Assembly (NCBI GenBank): GCA_022410635.1
Contig: JAJVDF010000231.1
Location: forward strand, 1,326,589 to 1,390,588
DNA: 64,000 nt
Origin: Tretioscincus oriximinensis
Lineage: Eukaryota > Chordata > Lepidosauria > Squamata > Gymnophthalmidae
Direction of reading: 5' to 3'
The notes under the pieces were generated by a model that saw nothing but the letters and a program-made list of their open reading frames with translations, ran no database searches and had not been told where the DNA came from. This document shows, piece by piece, positions 31,479 through 42,689 of the stretch. Within the stretch, counting starts at the first letter, position 1. The number at the start of each line of letters is the position of its first letter. Both the position numbers and the translations under genes were made by a program.

Positions 31479-31908
31479 AAGTCCCAAAATTCTATATAAT
31501 AGATTTTTTATTGGCATTTATAAACACAAACTGGCAAAAATATAAGATTAAATATACATAAATGAAACCGTGAGTATCCCCACTATTCCACACACACACA
31601 CACTGGAGACCATCAAGATGTTATACATTATCGTGCTGAAGTGCATTGACAAATAGAATTTAACGTATAGATCAATATAAATGCAAGGTGGAGATCAAGG
31701 CAAATGTTTCCTTAATAATCCTAAATCTGTCACTTAACCTGTCAATGGTCAGAATGTGTGCCCAATTTTGCACCCATGTTATAGTCACACAAATACCGGC
31801 ATATTTATATCTTTTATCCCATCAAAGATAAGAAGCTCCATTAAATAATCCAGCCACAAATTGATTGTCCATTTAGTTTTATCCCTCCACCCCAAGTCCC
31901 AGAATTCT
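31479..31908 (-). mobile_element. L1-like retroposon fragment with ~15-bp TSD
   Basis: AAGTCCCAAAATTCT (31479-31493) and AAGTCCCAGAATTCT (31894-31908) match at 14 of 15 positions and enclose 400 bp. On the minus strand the insert ends in ...TGCCAATAAAAAATCT, like the 3' end of the insert at 19126-19390. No ORF. L1 is the likely source by tail and TSD, but the body itself is not recognised. Confidence 0.72.
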
Positions 31909-32194
31909 GTTTCCTGGTGCCACATGGTTCCAAGAGCCAGTGAAATTTTAAGTTGATCCTCAAAATCTCACAAGATCTAACAAGTTCGCGTTAAAGAATG
32001 CCCTACTAAAGCATTCATAGATCAGAGTTTAGAAAAAGTCCACTGGGTACCAGCGTGATAAAAATTATTCATGGGGAGGCAACCAAAGTTCATAAATGAT
32101 CCAATTAAGACAAGGTCCCAGATTGCAATAATAAATATGCCTTAAGAAATTGTGAAATATTGTTGCTCTGGGAGGTTAACTGGTAATTTTAACT

Positions 32195-32440
32195 GTAATT
32201 TTATTTATTTATTTAAATTTTTGTCCCACCCTATACCCAAAGGTCTCAGGGCGGTTAACAAAAAAAACACAGTATATTAAAAACAACCCCATCTAAAAAT
32301 TGGGGAAGGGACAGCAGTTTCCTCAGCCAAAGGCCAGGCCAAAGATGTCCTTCAAGCGTTTTCTGAACACACAGAGAGATGGTGACTGACACACCTTGAG
32401 CGGGAGACCATTTGCCACAGAGAAGCCCTATTAATTAATC
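32195..32440 (-). mobile_element. L2-type LINE 3' end
   Basis: Plus strand: TTTTATTTATTTATTTAAAT, CCACCCTATACCCAAAGGTC, TCAGGGCGGTTAACA, followed by the complement of the last coding and untranslated bases (TCCTTCAAGCGTTTTCTGAA, CTTGAGCGGGAGACCATTTG). It corresponds to 57953-58200 in the open L2 copy but belongs to another subfamily. Confidence 0.75.
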
Positions 32441-32504
32441 AATTTGGGGTTTATAACTGGCTGATCTATGTCCGTAATTAATAATAACTAAACAAACATA
32501 AATT

Positions 32505-32900
32505 TAAATTATTTTAAGTTACAATCTTTTTTTCGCTATAATTAGATCACTGACATTTTGTCCTTCTGCTCCATCCTCTTTGTAAGTTTGGTCCAGTATA
32601 TCATTTAATCTTTCCATAAACTGCTCTATTAATCCCTTTAATCATGGGCATTCTTCTATTTAACTCTGAATAACAGAGATATTGTCCAAATTTTTAACCA
32701 TGAAGTCCAGTAAATAAAATTGTCTTCCATTCTAGACATAAGCTTATGTATCTCTGACTTGTACTTTTTAAACTTGCCACAAGTCTACCACATGTGATAA
32801 AAGGTGCCGCTTTAATTTTTATACTTCCAACACCTATTTGAAACCTCATGAAGCTGACCCAGTTTTTTTATGGTAATCCCTGCACCCACCTCACTTCTCA
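32505..32900 (-). pseudogene. L1 ORF2 C-terminal remnant
   Basis: Decoded on the minus strand, the segment around 32790-32845 gives NRCWKYKN, then SGTFYHMW and TC after in-frame stops, which is the Cys-rich C-terminal motif of L1 ORF2 (CWKC..GTFYHMWW.C). Downstream (lower coordinates) come KFKKYKSEIHKLMSRMEDNF and IYWTSWLK. TAA and TAG codons interrupt it. It is from a different L1 lineage than the copy at 12417. TSD not found. Confidence 0.75.
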
Positions 32901-33846
32901 GCACCTTACATTTTTACAGGTCATAGCTGTGTTCACCACTTTCATTTGTATTAGTGATTTTCCCTTGATCCTTTGTGCACCTTCTTTCACAATCTAGTAG
33001 CATAACACCAGTGTGAACAGTGGTATACAGAAGAGAAGAATTTTTTTGTCTCTAGAACAAGAGCAATAAATGGATGGGCTTTCTGGCTTCTACCAAACGG
33101 TTGAGTCTTTCCACACTTGCCTGGTAAAAATGCTATAATCCTATCTGAACTAACAAGCCCAAACACCTCCATCACAACAAAAACATTTATTAAACCTCTC
33201 TGTCCATCCAACATTTGTCCCATTCTCTCATGGCTATCTTAAGCAATACCTCTTTCCCTATTTCCCCATAGAGTCTTTCACAAAGTTATACATCATTGTT
33301 GGACACTGTCCCCTGCTGTGTAAACTACATTTTCCTTGGCACTCAATTTCCTCCTGTTATCCTTTCTAGATGCTCCCTGACAACAATGCCCAACTCAAAG
33401 GGAGTGCACCGTTTAAAAGAAAACAACCAAGAAAATCCAATAATATACAGCTTTAAAGAAACGATGATCGCACATTTTGGAATATGTATCTATATCCTGG
33501 GTTGTTGTTGTCAGTCAAAGCATTTAATATTAAGCAGAGAATGTTCAGCTGGGAGTTAGCTGATGGAGTGCAAATAATATTTGTCTCAGTAACACAGGGG
33601 GAAACTTTATGTTCTTAAAGTTAACAAGGAAGCGATTAGGAAATACATTTTAAAAAGAAATATAAGACTGCTTGTCCATAGTTAAAGTGAGATGCTCTTC
33701 AGGTGACTTTAGAGTCATCAGACAAGCATTCTGTAATCTTTCACTAATGTTTAGTAGGTATGTGGTCCACATTTCAAAAACGCATTGCTGATTCTGTGCA
33801 AACAAGGCCCTAATCTGGATCCAGTCTTTGATTTTACACATGTAAG
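32901..33846. other. No gene or assignable repeat
   Basis: AT-rich unassigned sequence. Confidence 0.4.
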
Positions 33847-34068
33847 TAGTGGTTCTTAACCTTGTTTGAGGTACTGAACCACAGAAGTTTGGTCCGCGAA
33901 TTCAACNAACCCTTCATAATTGGAAAAATGAAATTTTTAAATATTTTTTTTTTCCAAATTCAAAACAGATATATATTTTATTAGTGCACAAAAACACAAC
34001 ACTGCCAAACCACTGTGACTGATTCACCTAACCCCTGGGATTCAATAAAACCAAATTAAGTACCACTG
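33847..34068. mobile_element. hAT-like MITE
   Basis: The left end TAGTGGTTCTTAACCTTG and the complement of the right end CAGTGGTACTTAATTTGG form terminal inverted repeats typical of hAT/Charlie-type elements (CAGTGGTTCT..ACC). The interior includes AACCCCTGGGATTCAATAAA. Flanking octamers CATGTAAG and CTCTAAGG do not match well, so a target duplication is decayed or absent. Confidence 0.65.
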
Positions 34069-35310
34069 CTCTAAGGTCTTTAAGCACAATCCTAGTGATC
34101 CAGTGTCAATTCAGTGTCAATACCCCCATGAATAAGTGGTAGTCCACACTAAACAGTATTATCTAAAAGATATTCCAGTGCAATGGAGCTTTTTCCCAGG
34201 TACATTACATGGGATAGATTCTTAACATGTAAATACATGTCACCACGTAGGGCAGATTTTTAACATGTAAGTACCATTGCTGGGAAAAACCATAATGGGA
34301 AGGTAGCCTTGGATGCATGCTGCTACAGCTAATTCAGATCAGACTAATCCAGATTTACTTCTCCAGATACAGCTTGGCAAATACAAATATATAGTAGCTG
34401 TAATACTATAATGACTCATTTGTGCAGACTATCTTTGCTCCAGCGCAAGAGCCTCCATTGAAAACAAACTAAAACTTTAATTGTTCTCTAACCATTTTAG
34501 ACAACCAAATATTTGAAAAGTTATTGGGGAAACACTGAAGCTTTTCCCACCACTATCCTCTCTGGCAGGCACCCCTATAATAAACACCTGAACATTTGCA
34601 ATAAGCAACATAACCTCCCAGAATAGAGGTTATTGCTGTTACAAGAGAAACAGGAAGCAAATAATCTAAACAAAGCTCTGTTTAATTTTATAACTCCCAT
34701 GCGATCTGTATATTTTGAGGCTCAAGGTCCACTTTCCAGCCAGGTGCATTCTGTCTCCAAAACCCAGTTACAGCTCTTACCTTGCTGATGTNCATGTGTG
34801 TATGTGTCTCCTTCCCGCCAACCCTTCAAGTTCTGTCTGTTAAATATTAGCCCATGACCTCTTGCTGATTGGCTTCAATTAAGTCTGTGGATTTCCTCTT
34901 CCTGAGCCTAAGTCAGGTTACAGTGAAAGAATAATAACAGAGAAGGGGACNTGTTGCTGTCGTCCAAATAATGGCCCCCGAATGTCAGCAATGGAAAGTG
35001 AGCATAACTTTGAGCTCCCACCCACTGGGAACCTTGATGGCATAATTTACGGGCAGCCTTTTGAAACCCCCAGTAGCAAAGTCCCTTGCAGCCTGTTTCT
35101 TTTCATGCGTTCTATTTTGTTTTTCTTAAAAGGCCCCAAACTCAGTGGGGGGAAATGGGGTGGGGTGGGGGTCCAAAATGTATAAAAATCATGAGAATCT
35201 AAGACCTTTAGCCTAACTAATACGTTAGGCTGGAGGTGCAGAAAGCACACAAAAGAAAGTAACGCTGGNTAAAAGTAATATGTTTAAATACGTTAATTTA
35301 GTTTCAATAT
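34069..35310. other. No gene or assignable repeat
   Basis: Unassigned. GGTACATTACATGGGATAGA (34199) and the similar ACATGTAAATACATGTCACC / ACATGTAAGTACC stretches near 34228-34275 make a small local duplication with ATTCTTAACATGTAA/ATTTTTAACATGTAA. Confidence 0.4.
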
Positions 35311-35392
35311 GTTGACTTTTTTATTGTTAACCAACCTGAGACCTTTGAATATATATAGGCTGGTATTCGAAATATAAATAAATAAATTAGAT
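35311..35392 (+). mobile_element. L2 LINE 3' terminus
   Basis: TTATTGTTAACCAACCTGAG, ACCTTTGAATATATATAGGC, then AATATAAATAAATAAAT: the last about 80 bp of an L2-type element. Confidence 0.75.
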
Positions 35393-35618
35393 TAGAATTG
35401 AATTGAATTGGTTCTCCAATTACCAGCATGGAAATTCTAAACACTGAAACACTGAAACATATATTATAGACGGAACCCCCAGCCAACTTCCTGTAAGCAG
35501 AAAAAATGGCTAAAGAGCATGTCACACACACCCCACCCGAGTATGTGATATCAAAGTACACTTCCCAGCCACCCCCACACCAGCACAACAGCAGCTCTGT
35601 TTCACTTCTTTCACATTT

Positions 35619-35764
35619 GGGCTGCTTGGGCTGACCAGATGACCCCTTTTTTGGGGGGGTGGAAACCCGGTTTTGGAGTGCCTCCTGGTTTTTGCTGAGG
35701 CACCCCGAAACTGGGTATTCAAACCCCCCTCCAAAAGGGGTCATCTGGTCATCCTAGGGCTGCT
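35619..35764. mobile_element. 130-bp foldback hAT MITE with 8-bp TSD
   Basis: GGGCTGCT flanks the element exactly (35619-35626, 35757-35764). Ends TGGGCTGACCAGATGACC and TAGGATGACCAGATGACC (complement) are inverted repeats that continue inward through CCCCTTTT to meet near GTGCCTCC/GAGGCACC, so the element is nearly all hairpin. An 8-bp duplication is the hAT signature. Longer relatives: 36044-36402 and 53779-54361. Confidence 0.88.
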
Positions 35765-36043
35765 GCTACTGCCAGCTTCGTGACACTGCTTGGCATCCAC
35801 GTTTCTATAACAAGCGCTTGTCATCATGAAAAATGACATGGGAAAGCAGGCAGAAACACAACTTAAGACCATAAAACAGAGATCTCCCTCACTTCCATGG
35901 TGACTGATCCATAGGGTTGCTCTCAATTTGCTGGGACCCAGAAGACCCCCAAGAACAGGTAGATTGGAGAGTTTCCGATCACAGATTTTGTTACTCTGCA
36001 GTTGCTATGGTTGTCTGAGGGAATTCTGCCCAGACATCTTAGT

Positions 36044-36402
36044 TAGGCTGACCAGATGACCACTTTTTTTGTTGGGGGGTCACAGTTTGGGGTTGTCTAC
36101 CCCGCCCTCCTAGGGGTGATGATTTCCCCATTTTTTGCTGTGGGAAAAAAATACTACACCACCACTAGGGGGCTCTGGCAACGGAGGCCAGCTCCTGAAG
36201 GCACCCTCTCATCAGTAAAAAATTAACAAAAATGCAAATTTCTCATGCACTTTGAACATTTCTCGCATGCTTCATGGATTTCTCAGGTGGGGATTTCAGA
36301 GGGGTATGCATGATGGTGGGTGATTTGCACATTCATGAATATGCAAATTAGCATGAATATTAATTGCCCCAGGTTGGGCCTCAGGAGATCTGGGTCAATC
36401 TA
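36044..36402 (+). mobile_element. hAT-like element, same family
   Basis: Starts TAGGCTGACCAGATGACCAC and ends CTGGGTCAATCTA. The interior includes ACCACTAGGGGGCTCTGGCA, TGCAAATTTCTCATGCACTT and the AT-rich stretch ATTCATGAATATGCAAATTA. It is the reverse complement of 53779-54361 over most of its length. No convincing TSD. Confidence 0.75.
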
Positions 36403-36629
36403 CAAAATGGTGATGCTGGATCAATGCCTCTCCTTTTTGCATTTGGAGTAAACGAGTCAGGCCAGCACTAATCTACACAGTTTTCCTGCCCATTTTTCCT
36501 TCCTTGGTATGCAGCTTGAAATGCTATCATGCCACCTCCAGTCCACCTTTTCTAGGTTGCTATCTGCAAAAGAAAAAGGAGGAGGAGAAAGGGAGTTGAG
36601 TTTTCTACCACTAATTAGGGAGCTCTTAG

Positions 36630-36711
36630 CACAAATCTGATCTGCATTAGCACTAGACCCATGCAGACAATGGTCAAGTGAACTCCTTAAACCAGATTAG
36701 TGATGTTTTGA
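36630..36711 (+). repeat. Family H repeat fragment
   Basis: AAATCTGATCTGCATTAGCA, CTAGACCCATGCAGACAATG and TTAAACCAGATTAGTGATG recur in the same order at 37115-37195 (AAATCTGGTCTGTATTAGCA, CATGTCCCATGCAGACAATA, TTTAAACTGGATTATTAAGG). Confidence 0.65.
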
Positions 36712-37112
36712 ATAAGGACCTGTATTATAGAACAGAGAGTAGACTAAAATTTATTTCCTACCTGTATTTATTTCTTACACAAATATTTGTGATTTGATTT
36801 CCAATACTGAGAAAGTGCCAGACCATAATATCATTGCTAGATGATGAACAAGGTGCTTTGGTTTATGTATTACCTTAGATATGACAATATAACAAGGCTT
36901 TTTGGCTTTGTTTTCTTAAACAAAAGAGATGTGAATGCAAGACCCATAATTTAGGGCAATATAGATCATTACCCATGCTGAGATATTGGACCATTAGCAG
37001 TCTACAATCAGAGTGACCACTAAAGCATCTCAAAGAAAATAGCTCAAGAATGAACTGAATATGCTTATGGTATTTATGTTCTCATCAGGAAGGCTCATCT
37101 GAGGATGGGTAG

Positions 37113-37620
37113 GGTTAGGACAAATCTGGTCTGTATTAGCACATGTCCCATGCAGACAATATGGACTAGTGAGCTATTTAAACTGGATTATTAAGGCTGT
37201 GCATAATTAAAGGGCCATAAATCTGCTCTGCTTAGTAGCCTTCATTGTCCCACTTCTAATGTGGATTACATTCTTGCAGCGCTGGCTGCTGAGTGCTCCG
37301 CAGGGGGGTTGCTGTTGGCACGCATAGAGTTATTGGGGAAATGGCTCTTTCTTAATTCCCTTTGGCTACTGGGAGAGTGGGTGGCACTGGTAGCTCCATG
37401 NTGGGGGAACAGAGGGCAGAGTTCCCTTAACATGGCAACTCCCATGTGGAAATGGAGCCAATACTGAAGGTGCGAATCGCCAAATTAACTGTATGGGCGC
37501 CGCCAGTGAACCCCCTGCAGAATGCCCAGCAGCTGGCACTGCATTCTTGCACCTACTATGGATCAAGCTAATCCATTTTGACTAAAGTGGATCTAGCAAG
37601 GGATGTGTATTAATGGTCAC
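37113..37620. mobile_element. Long foldback element (family H)
   Basis: Arms around 37276-37335 and 37490-37548 are imperfect inverted repeats about 60 bp long (TGCAGCGCTGGCTGCTGAGT against the complement TGCAGTGCCAGCTGCTGGGC). Weaker symmetry extends outwards to 37130 and 37610 (TTAGCACATGTCCCATGC against TTAATACACATCCCTTGC). The left shoulder repeats 36630-36711. Non-coding; open frames across the arms are by-products. Superfamily unknown. Confidence 0.6.
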
Positions 37621-37811
37621 AGTGTCAACATCTGTTTATTTCCATTTTGATACTTTTGTTCTCTAATAAAATAAAAGGCTTGCAACAGTACAAACACGAT
37701 GAACTAAGCTTTCCAGTCCCAACCAAGGGATAAGCAAGGTGAATGGACCAGACGATCTAACTTGATGGGATACTTGGCCTGTTCCTGCATCCAGGATATG
37801 AATATGGTAGA

Positions 37812-38012
37812 CAAGCAGCCTGTCCACATGACATGTTAAAAAAATGGAGTTAAATTCTAAAATAGCTTCATCATTTCCGAAACCTTTAAAATCCCTTTAA
37901 ATCCATGTGGAACAGAAGAGCCAATTAAACCAGGAAGTCAATTCTGGGCATGCTCAATGTGTGATTCTGCTTCTGCCCTGACTAACCAGGAAGTAAATAA
38001 CGAGGAGTTTCT
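37812..38012 (+). mobile_element. Family F repeat, copy 1
   Basis: CCTGTCCACATGACATGTTA, CCTTTAAATCCATGTGGAAC, ACCAGGAAGTCAATTCTGGG, CATGCTCAATGTG, and a second AACCAGGAAGTAAATAACGA. The same order appears at 51077-51385 and, inverted, at 39765-39900, 40028-40162 and 55033-55232. Likely a non-autonomous DNA element; ends not resolved. Confidence 0.65.
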
Positions 38013-39272
38013 ATATATTAGATTCTGCATTGTCTCCTTCTCTTGTGCTCGCAAGATGTTGTAACATTCCAGTAAGAACCAGATAAAAACCGCTGTATGT
38101 AGGGGGTCTAGTTCTCTTCACACCAGAAGGGTATATTTTTCAACAACCAATCCAAACAGGTAAATGAAAAAACAGTGTTTTTTTAAAAAAAAAATTGTGC
38201 TTTTTAAAATTTTAATGCCTTTTCGTGTGCATTTTACATTGCCAGTTTAATCAGCCAAGATTATTTGGGGACCATCCTGGTTNTACAAGGCCGTTTGTTG
38301 CTTCTTTAAAAATCAGAACACAGATAGAAATGTGTGGGGCTTTTTGTCTTTCCAGTAAACTACACATAAAAAAAATACATTACACAAACAGCCTGGTTAT
38401 TATTTTCTGGTTGCCATAACAAACTACCCAGCTGGGCCTTCCTGATGGGAATATAGAAAGTTACAAGGATTTCGACATTGCTGTTTTACTAAGGATACAA
38501 TCAAACCTCGTGTTATATATGAAAAGGTATCTTTCATTCAGAATCATTAAAGAAGCCTTTTTAATAGTGCAGAAAGGAGCATTTGAATCATTTAAACATA
38601 CAAACAGGGTCCAAAAGTGGGAAGGTCCCAGATGGAGCATTGATTCCCTGACAAAACTAGAAGGAAACATCTGAAGGTGAGAACAGGAATCGTCTAGAAA
38701 GGAAGAGGCCCAGGCTAATGAAATCTTTGGATATTTAGAGACACAGAACTTTTCAACAATAATAAAAGTAATAGGTCTGATAGCTTTCAGGACCAATGGC
38801 TAGATTTTCGTCCCTTCTAATCAGTTTCTAGCCCAAGATTGCAAAAATACTCAGAGAAAATGCATGGTTAAGTAATGGGAAGGAACAAGAGTCAAAGCAT
38901 AGTCTGGGGCCAGCTTTAAAAGGAAGTAATTTGCCCCACAATTTTTTAAAAAAACTCTTGTGATTTAAGATGATTTGTTGTGGTTACTTTGTAGACCTCA
39001 TAATATCCAGCAGATAGAGACAGTCTTGAGGAAAAAGCACATGTGGTCTGAAACATGAAGAGAAGGGTTGCTTCCACCTTCATCTCCGTTCAAGCCGAAT
39101 TTCTGATTATTGAACAAGAAAGAGCTCAGAATATGATGTTTGAAACCACTAGAGAAGAGTGGCTGGTGACTCAATAGTGCACAATATAGAACAGATGTCA
39201 TCCGTTGAGACGCACAAAATTCCATAGCTTTTTAAAGCGTTTGCGAATGATATGCATAGAGATCTTATACAA
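38013..39272. other. No gene or assignable repeat
   Basis: AT-rich unassigned sequence with open frames up to 111 aa that show no motif. Confidence 0.4.
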
Positions 39273-39583
39273 GAAAAAGGAGGAGGAAGAAGAGGAAAAG
39301 AAGAATTGAGTTTTTATACCCTGCTCTTTTCCAGAGAGGCTTACAGAGATAATTTTTGTTTGAAGGCTTACATCTTATTCTGTCTTCCCCACCAGGTTAA
39401 TGATGGTACTTATTTATCTAATTGAAATGCAGGTTACAAATTTGCATTTCTTTCAAATAGCTGAGTTGGCTAGAGCTGCAAGCTAGTAGAAGGTGCCCAT
39501 CCCTCCCCACATCCGACACAGGGATTCGAAACCCGATCTCTCAGGTGAAAGACCATCTCCTTAGCAACTGAGCCATTTATACC
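39273..39583 (-). mobile_element. tRNA-derived SINE, family B
   Basis: Minus strand: head AATGGCTCAGTTGCTAAGGA, box-B-like GGGTTTCGAATCCC, TGTGTCGGATGTGGGGAGGG, body AGCTCTAGCCAACTCAGCTA, 3' module GGGTATAAAAACTCA and a (TTC)n tail shown on the plus strand as AAGGAGGAGGAAGAAGAGG. The middle is partly replaced by unrelated AT-rich bases (39400-39460). Confidence 0.82.
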
Positions 39584-39764
39584 TACTGCAGTGATACTTA
39601 CATGATGATTACTCCACACCACAATGCACTCAGGAAAAAGTTCCTCTGCCCCAGAATATTATTTAGCTGACTTATCACACAATGCCTGCTACAACCAGAG
39701 AGGCGAGAAGTCTTTCAGGATATCACAAAACAATATCAGCACATCACACTGCAGAATGGCTGAC

Positions 39765-39900
39765 TAAACATGCTCAGTATTTATTTCCTGGATAGTCGTC
39801 TCATCGGTTCACGTGGATTTAAAGGTACAGCGTAACGGCTGCATTCTGCCATTGCTTCCCACGTTGCAGATTTTAATATGTCATGTGCCTGCAGCCTTTG
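39765..39900 (-). mobile_element. Family F repeat, copy 2
   Basis: Plus strand: ACATGCTCAGTATTTATTTC, GGTTCACGTGGATTTAAAGG, ATTTTAATATGTCATGTGCC and TGCAGCC, the reverse order of copy 1. Confidence 0.65.
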
Positions 39901-40027
39901 ACTGAAGTTGGGTTGTTTGCACAGTTTATTCAAGGAACACAAGGCCAAAAGCAACACTTTTAATAACTGTGCAATAAACACATAGTACTCTTGTTCACTT
40001 TTTTTATGGTAGAAGAAGAAGAAAAAC

Positions 40028-40162
40028 TGGGTGCTCAGTGTTTACTTCCTGGTTAGTCATCTCACCAGTTCTATGAGGCTTTAAAGAAAGCATGCTCTGG
40101 CTGCATTCTGCAGTTGTTTCGCATATTATGGATTTTAATGCACCGTGTGCCTTCAGCCTTAA
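40028..40162 (-). mobile_element. Family F repeat, copy 3
   Basis: Plus strand: GGTGCTCAGTGTTTACTTCC, TGGTTAGTCATCTCACCAGT, TGAGGCTTTAAAG, then TGGATTTTAATGCACCGTGT and GCCTTCAGCC. Only 130 bp from copy 2 and in the same orientation; local duplication is possible. Confidence 0.65.
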
Positions 40163-41565
40163 ATTCTAAATTTTTCCCTAAGTAAAGCGAAATGGAAATA
40201 TAACCGTTTTCCACCCCCACGACACTCATGGCTTCTTTATCATCTTCTTCCACCTCATCCAAACTGCTTCAGTGACCAACTACCAGTACTCTCCTAATGC
40301 TCTTGCTAGTTTCCCATCTGTCTTCAAGTAATTTTCTCTCTGACTCCTCACGTACTAACGAACCTTTCTATTATCTTACATGAACCATATTCACTCTCCC
40401 TTCGAACAGTTTATCCATTCAGAACGAAACTTGTAGAACGTCGNTTAAGTAAAGTTTCTATTTCCTCTTTATTGTCAGGTTCTTTTAGTGAACCTGTGAC
40501 CCACCTGCACATAATTTCCTGCGCAAAATATACCCTTGTACTGTTGACCCTCCTGTGAACTTTTGACTTTCCTGTGCAAAAAGAGCCCCCTGAAAGTCCT
40601 GTTTCTTCATAAGGGCTGAAATCATGGTTTTCAGGCTCACAGGCAAGTAACCATGTGAAAACATAGCAGCATTTCCAATTAGGTACAGAACCTGCTTTGT
40701 TACCTTCCTTTCTGCAGTGGCTGTATATTAGCCAAAATACACATTAGGCATTTTTCTTTCAGCAGTAATTGTTGTTATTTCCTTACTGTGAATAAGAAAC
40801 AAAAATGCTAAAACAATCAAATGTGGTCATTGCAAAGCTCAAAACAAGAAGTGATTTCTGACAAATGCTGAAAGCAATCTGGAATTATATAATTTATCTT
40901 TGTGGAATCATATAAATAAGACCCATTGCCTTGATCGTACTTTTGTCCAATTGCAGCACCTGGGGAGATGACATCAGAGGGCAAGTCTCTTTCCCTCACA
41001 CGCTGCACCCCCGTGTGTGGGAGAATTTCCCTTCCCTGTACGATGTATGAGTAATTTCTCAGTGTTGCAGGAGGGANCTGGGAACCATGCACACCACAAC
41101 AGGTTATGCTTGCATCCCAAGTCTGCATTTGCAGGTTAGTGCTGGATGAAGCCGCACCAAAAGGAGGAAAGAAAAAATTCAAAATGGAAAAAAAAAAATC
41201 ATACATGCAAAATTCTCGTACATGCAAAAATCCTGCCCCTGCCCTGTCTCCACCCATTTCATCCATGTACCCTTCCCCGTTCTTTTGTTTCTAACCAAGA
41301 CTTTGCCCATGCCCTGGCCAGACTCAGACCCAGGGCCCAGCTGTTCAGGAAATGGATTTTGGCACGAGAAAATCTCATGCTCAAGGATCCTCTTTCTCAT
41401 ACAATCGTGCAAGATGCATTTTTCCAGGCCACCTCCTCTCACCGCCACTTCGGCTGCTGCTTGGCAAGCCACTGGCTTGCGAAACTCCAGCTGCAGCCAC
41501 ACTGGTGCTGGGGATACCACTTTCCTTCCCAAGCTCGCATTTTCAGACTTTTCCACCATATATCC
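40163..41565. other. No gene or assignable repeat
   Basis: Unassigned. 41100-41560 has overlapping frames of 120-177 aa on both strands. They differ in every frame, show no domain, and one ends in TTTA-microsatellite codons, so I treat them as chance. Confidence 0.4.
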
Positions 41566-41862
41566 TTTTTTTTATTATTTATTTATTTATTTGTTTGTTT
41601 GTTTGTTTGTTTATTTATTTATTTGTACTTATATCCCGCCCTATACCCGAAGATCTCAGAGTGGCCAGCCATAGGGTGACGCACATAGCTTCTGTTGCTT
41701 TCTCCACAACAGACACCCTGTGAAGTAGGTGGTGCTGAGAGAGTTCTAAAGAACTGTGACTGGCCCAAGGCTGTGGCTGGCTTTCGTGGAGGAGTGGGGA
41801 ATCGAACCGGGAGACTGACAGGTGCGAGTCAAACACTCTAACCACTACACCAAACTAGCTCT
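41566..41862 (-). mobile_element. tRNA-derived SINE, family A with L2-like tail
   Basis: Minus strand: AGAGCTAGTTTGGTGTAGTG (box A region), GGTTCGATTCCCCACTCCTC (box B), AACTCTCTCAGCACCACCTA, AGGGTGTCTGTTGTGGAGAA, then AGATCTTCGGGTATAGGGCG and a (AAAT/AAAC)n tail. The last about 50 bp copy an L2 terminus rather than the Bov-B-like end of other family A copies. The clean box B makes this one of the best preserved SINEs here. Confidence 0.9.
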
Positions 41863-42041
41863 TTTGATCAGATTAAAGGAATCTTTGGTCTGTGCTTTCA
41901 AAAACAGACAAAAGTTCCCTGCCAATCAACAAGTATGATAGAAATCTGATGCACACTGAAATATTGTTTGGAGTTGTCCTGTGTCTCTAAAAGTATCTTA
42001 CAACTGGGAAATAAACTTAAATAGTCTAAGAACTGAAGTCA

Positions 42042-42317
42042 CTTTATCACAGGAATGAAATAAATAAATGAAATGTTAAATATTCAAATAAGGTTGACTA
42101 GTAAAATTATAATATTACATGATGAATTGGAAAACATAATAGCGATACAAATAACAATGGGTAATATGATAGCATGTGTGAAAATTGTTCATTGATTAGA
42201 GGTGGAAGAAAATATTGAAAAAAAATGTCAAAACATTTGCATGAATTTATTGAAGTAAGTGTTGTATAGGAATGAAAACTGAATAAAGCAACAACAAAAA
42301 ACCCTTTATCACAAGAA
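42042..42317 (+). mobile_element. Short L1-like retroposon with 14-bp TSD
   Basis: CTTTATCACAGGAA (42042-42055) and CTTTATCACAAGAA (42304-42317) match at 13 of 14 bases and enclose 248 bp that end in AATAAAGCAACAACAAAAAA. An A-rich 3' end and this TSD length point to L1-type retroposition. No coding sequence remains. Confidence 0.8.
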
Positions 42318-42689
42318 CAAGCTAACTAGTCTGACTAGTGAGCTCTAAACATCACATGTATTTTGTGCCATGTTATGGAGTGGCAGCACAGTGTGGACAG
42401 GATTTGGATTTATTTCCAGGTGTCTTTACAGGGAAATTACTAGATGCACCACACCAATAAACTCTCATGAGTATCTTATAGAAATTGAAAAGAGTCATTG
42501 CTAGTCCCTCGTCTTGGAAGTGCCAAAATACAATTTCTCAGACTATCTCTAAATACAGAAATATATTGCTACTGAAATACATCACTCCTTTTTTTCCTTT
42601 TTTGGGAGGTGGGTAAACCATTTAATCAGGTCCGACGACAACAAGCAGATCAAAGATCCCTTGTCCTGGATTATGTCCCCCAACCTGGC
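42318..42689. other. No gene or assignable repeat
   Basis: Unassigned sequence immediately upstream of a CR1 copy; the CR1 5' boundary may lie somewhat further left than called. Confidence 0.4.

Noticed and set aside
33847..34068. Assignment to the horizontally transferred SPIN family
   Set aside because: The TIR only loosely resembles CAGTGGTTCT-type hAT ends, the interior does not match what I know of SPIN, and no clean 8-bp TSD is present.
41106..41723. Overlapping frames of 123-177 aa on both strands
   Set aside because: Different peptides in every frame, no motif, C-termini formed by a TTTA/TTTG microsatellite and a SINE.
41780..41862. Possible tRNA gene (box A and box B present)
   Set aside because: The tRNA-like head is fused to a SINE body and L2-like tail, recurs in several diverged copies and does not give a cloverleaf; it is a SINE promoter.
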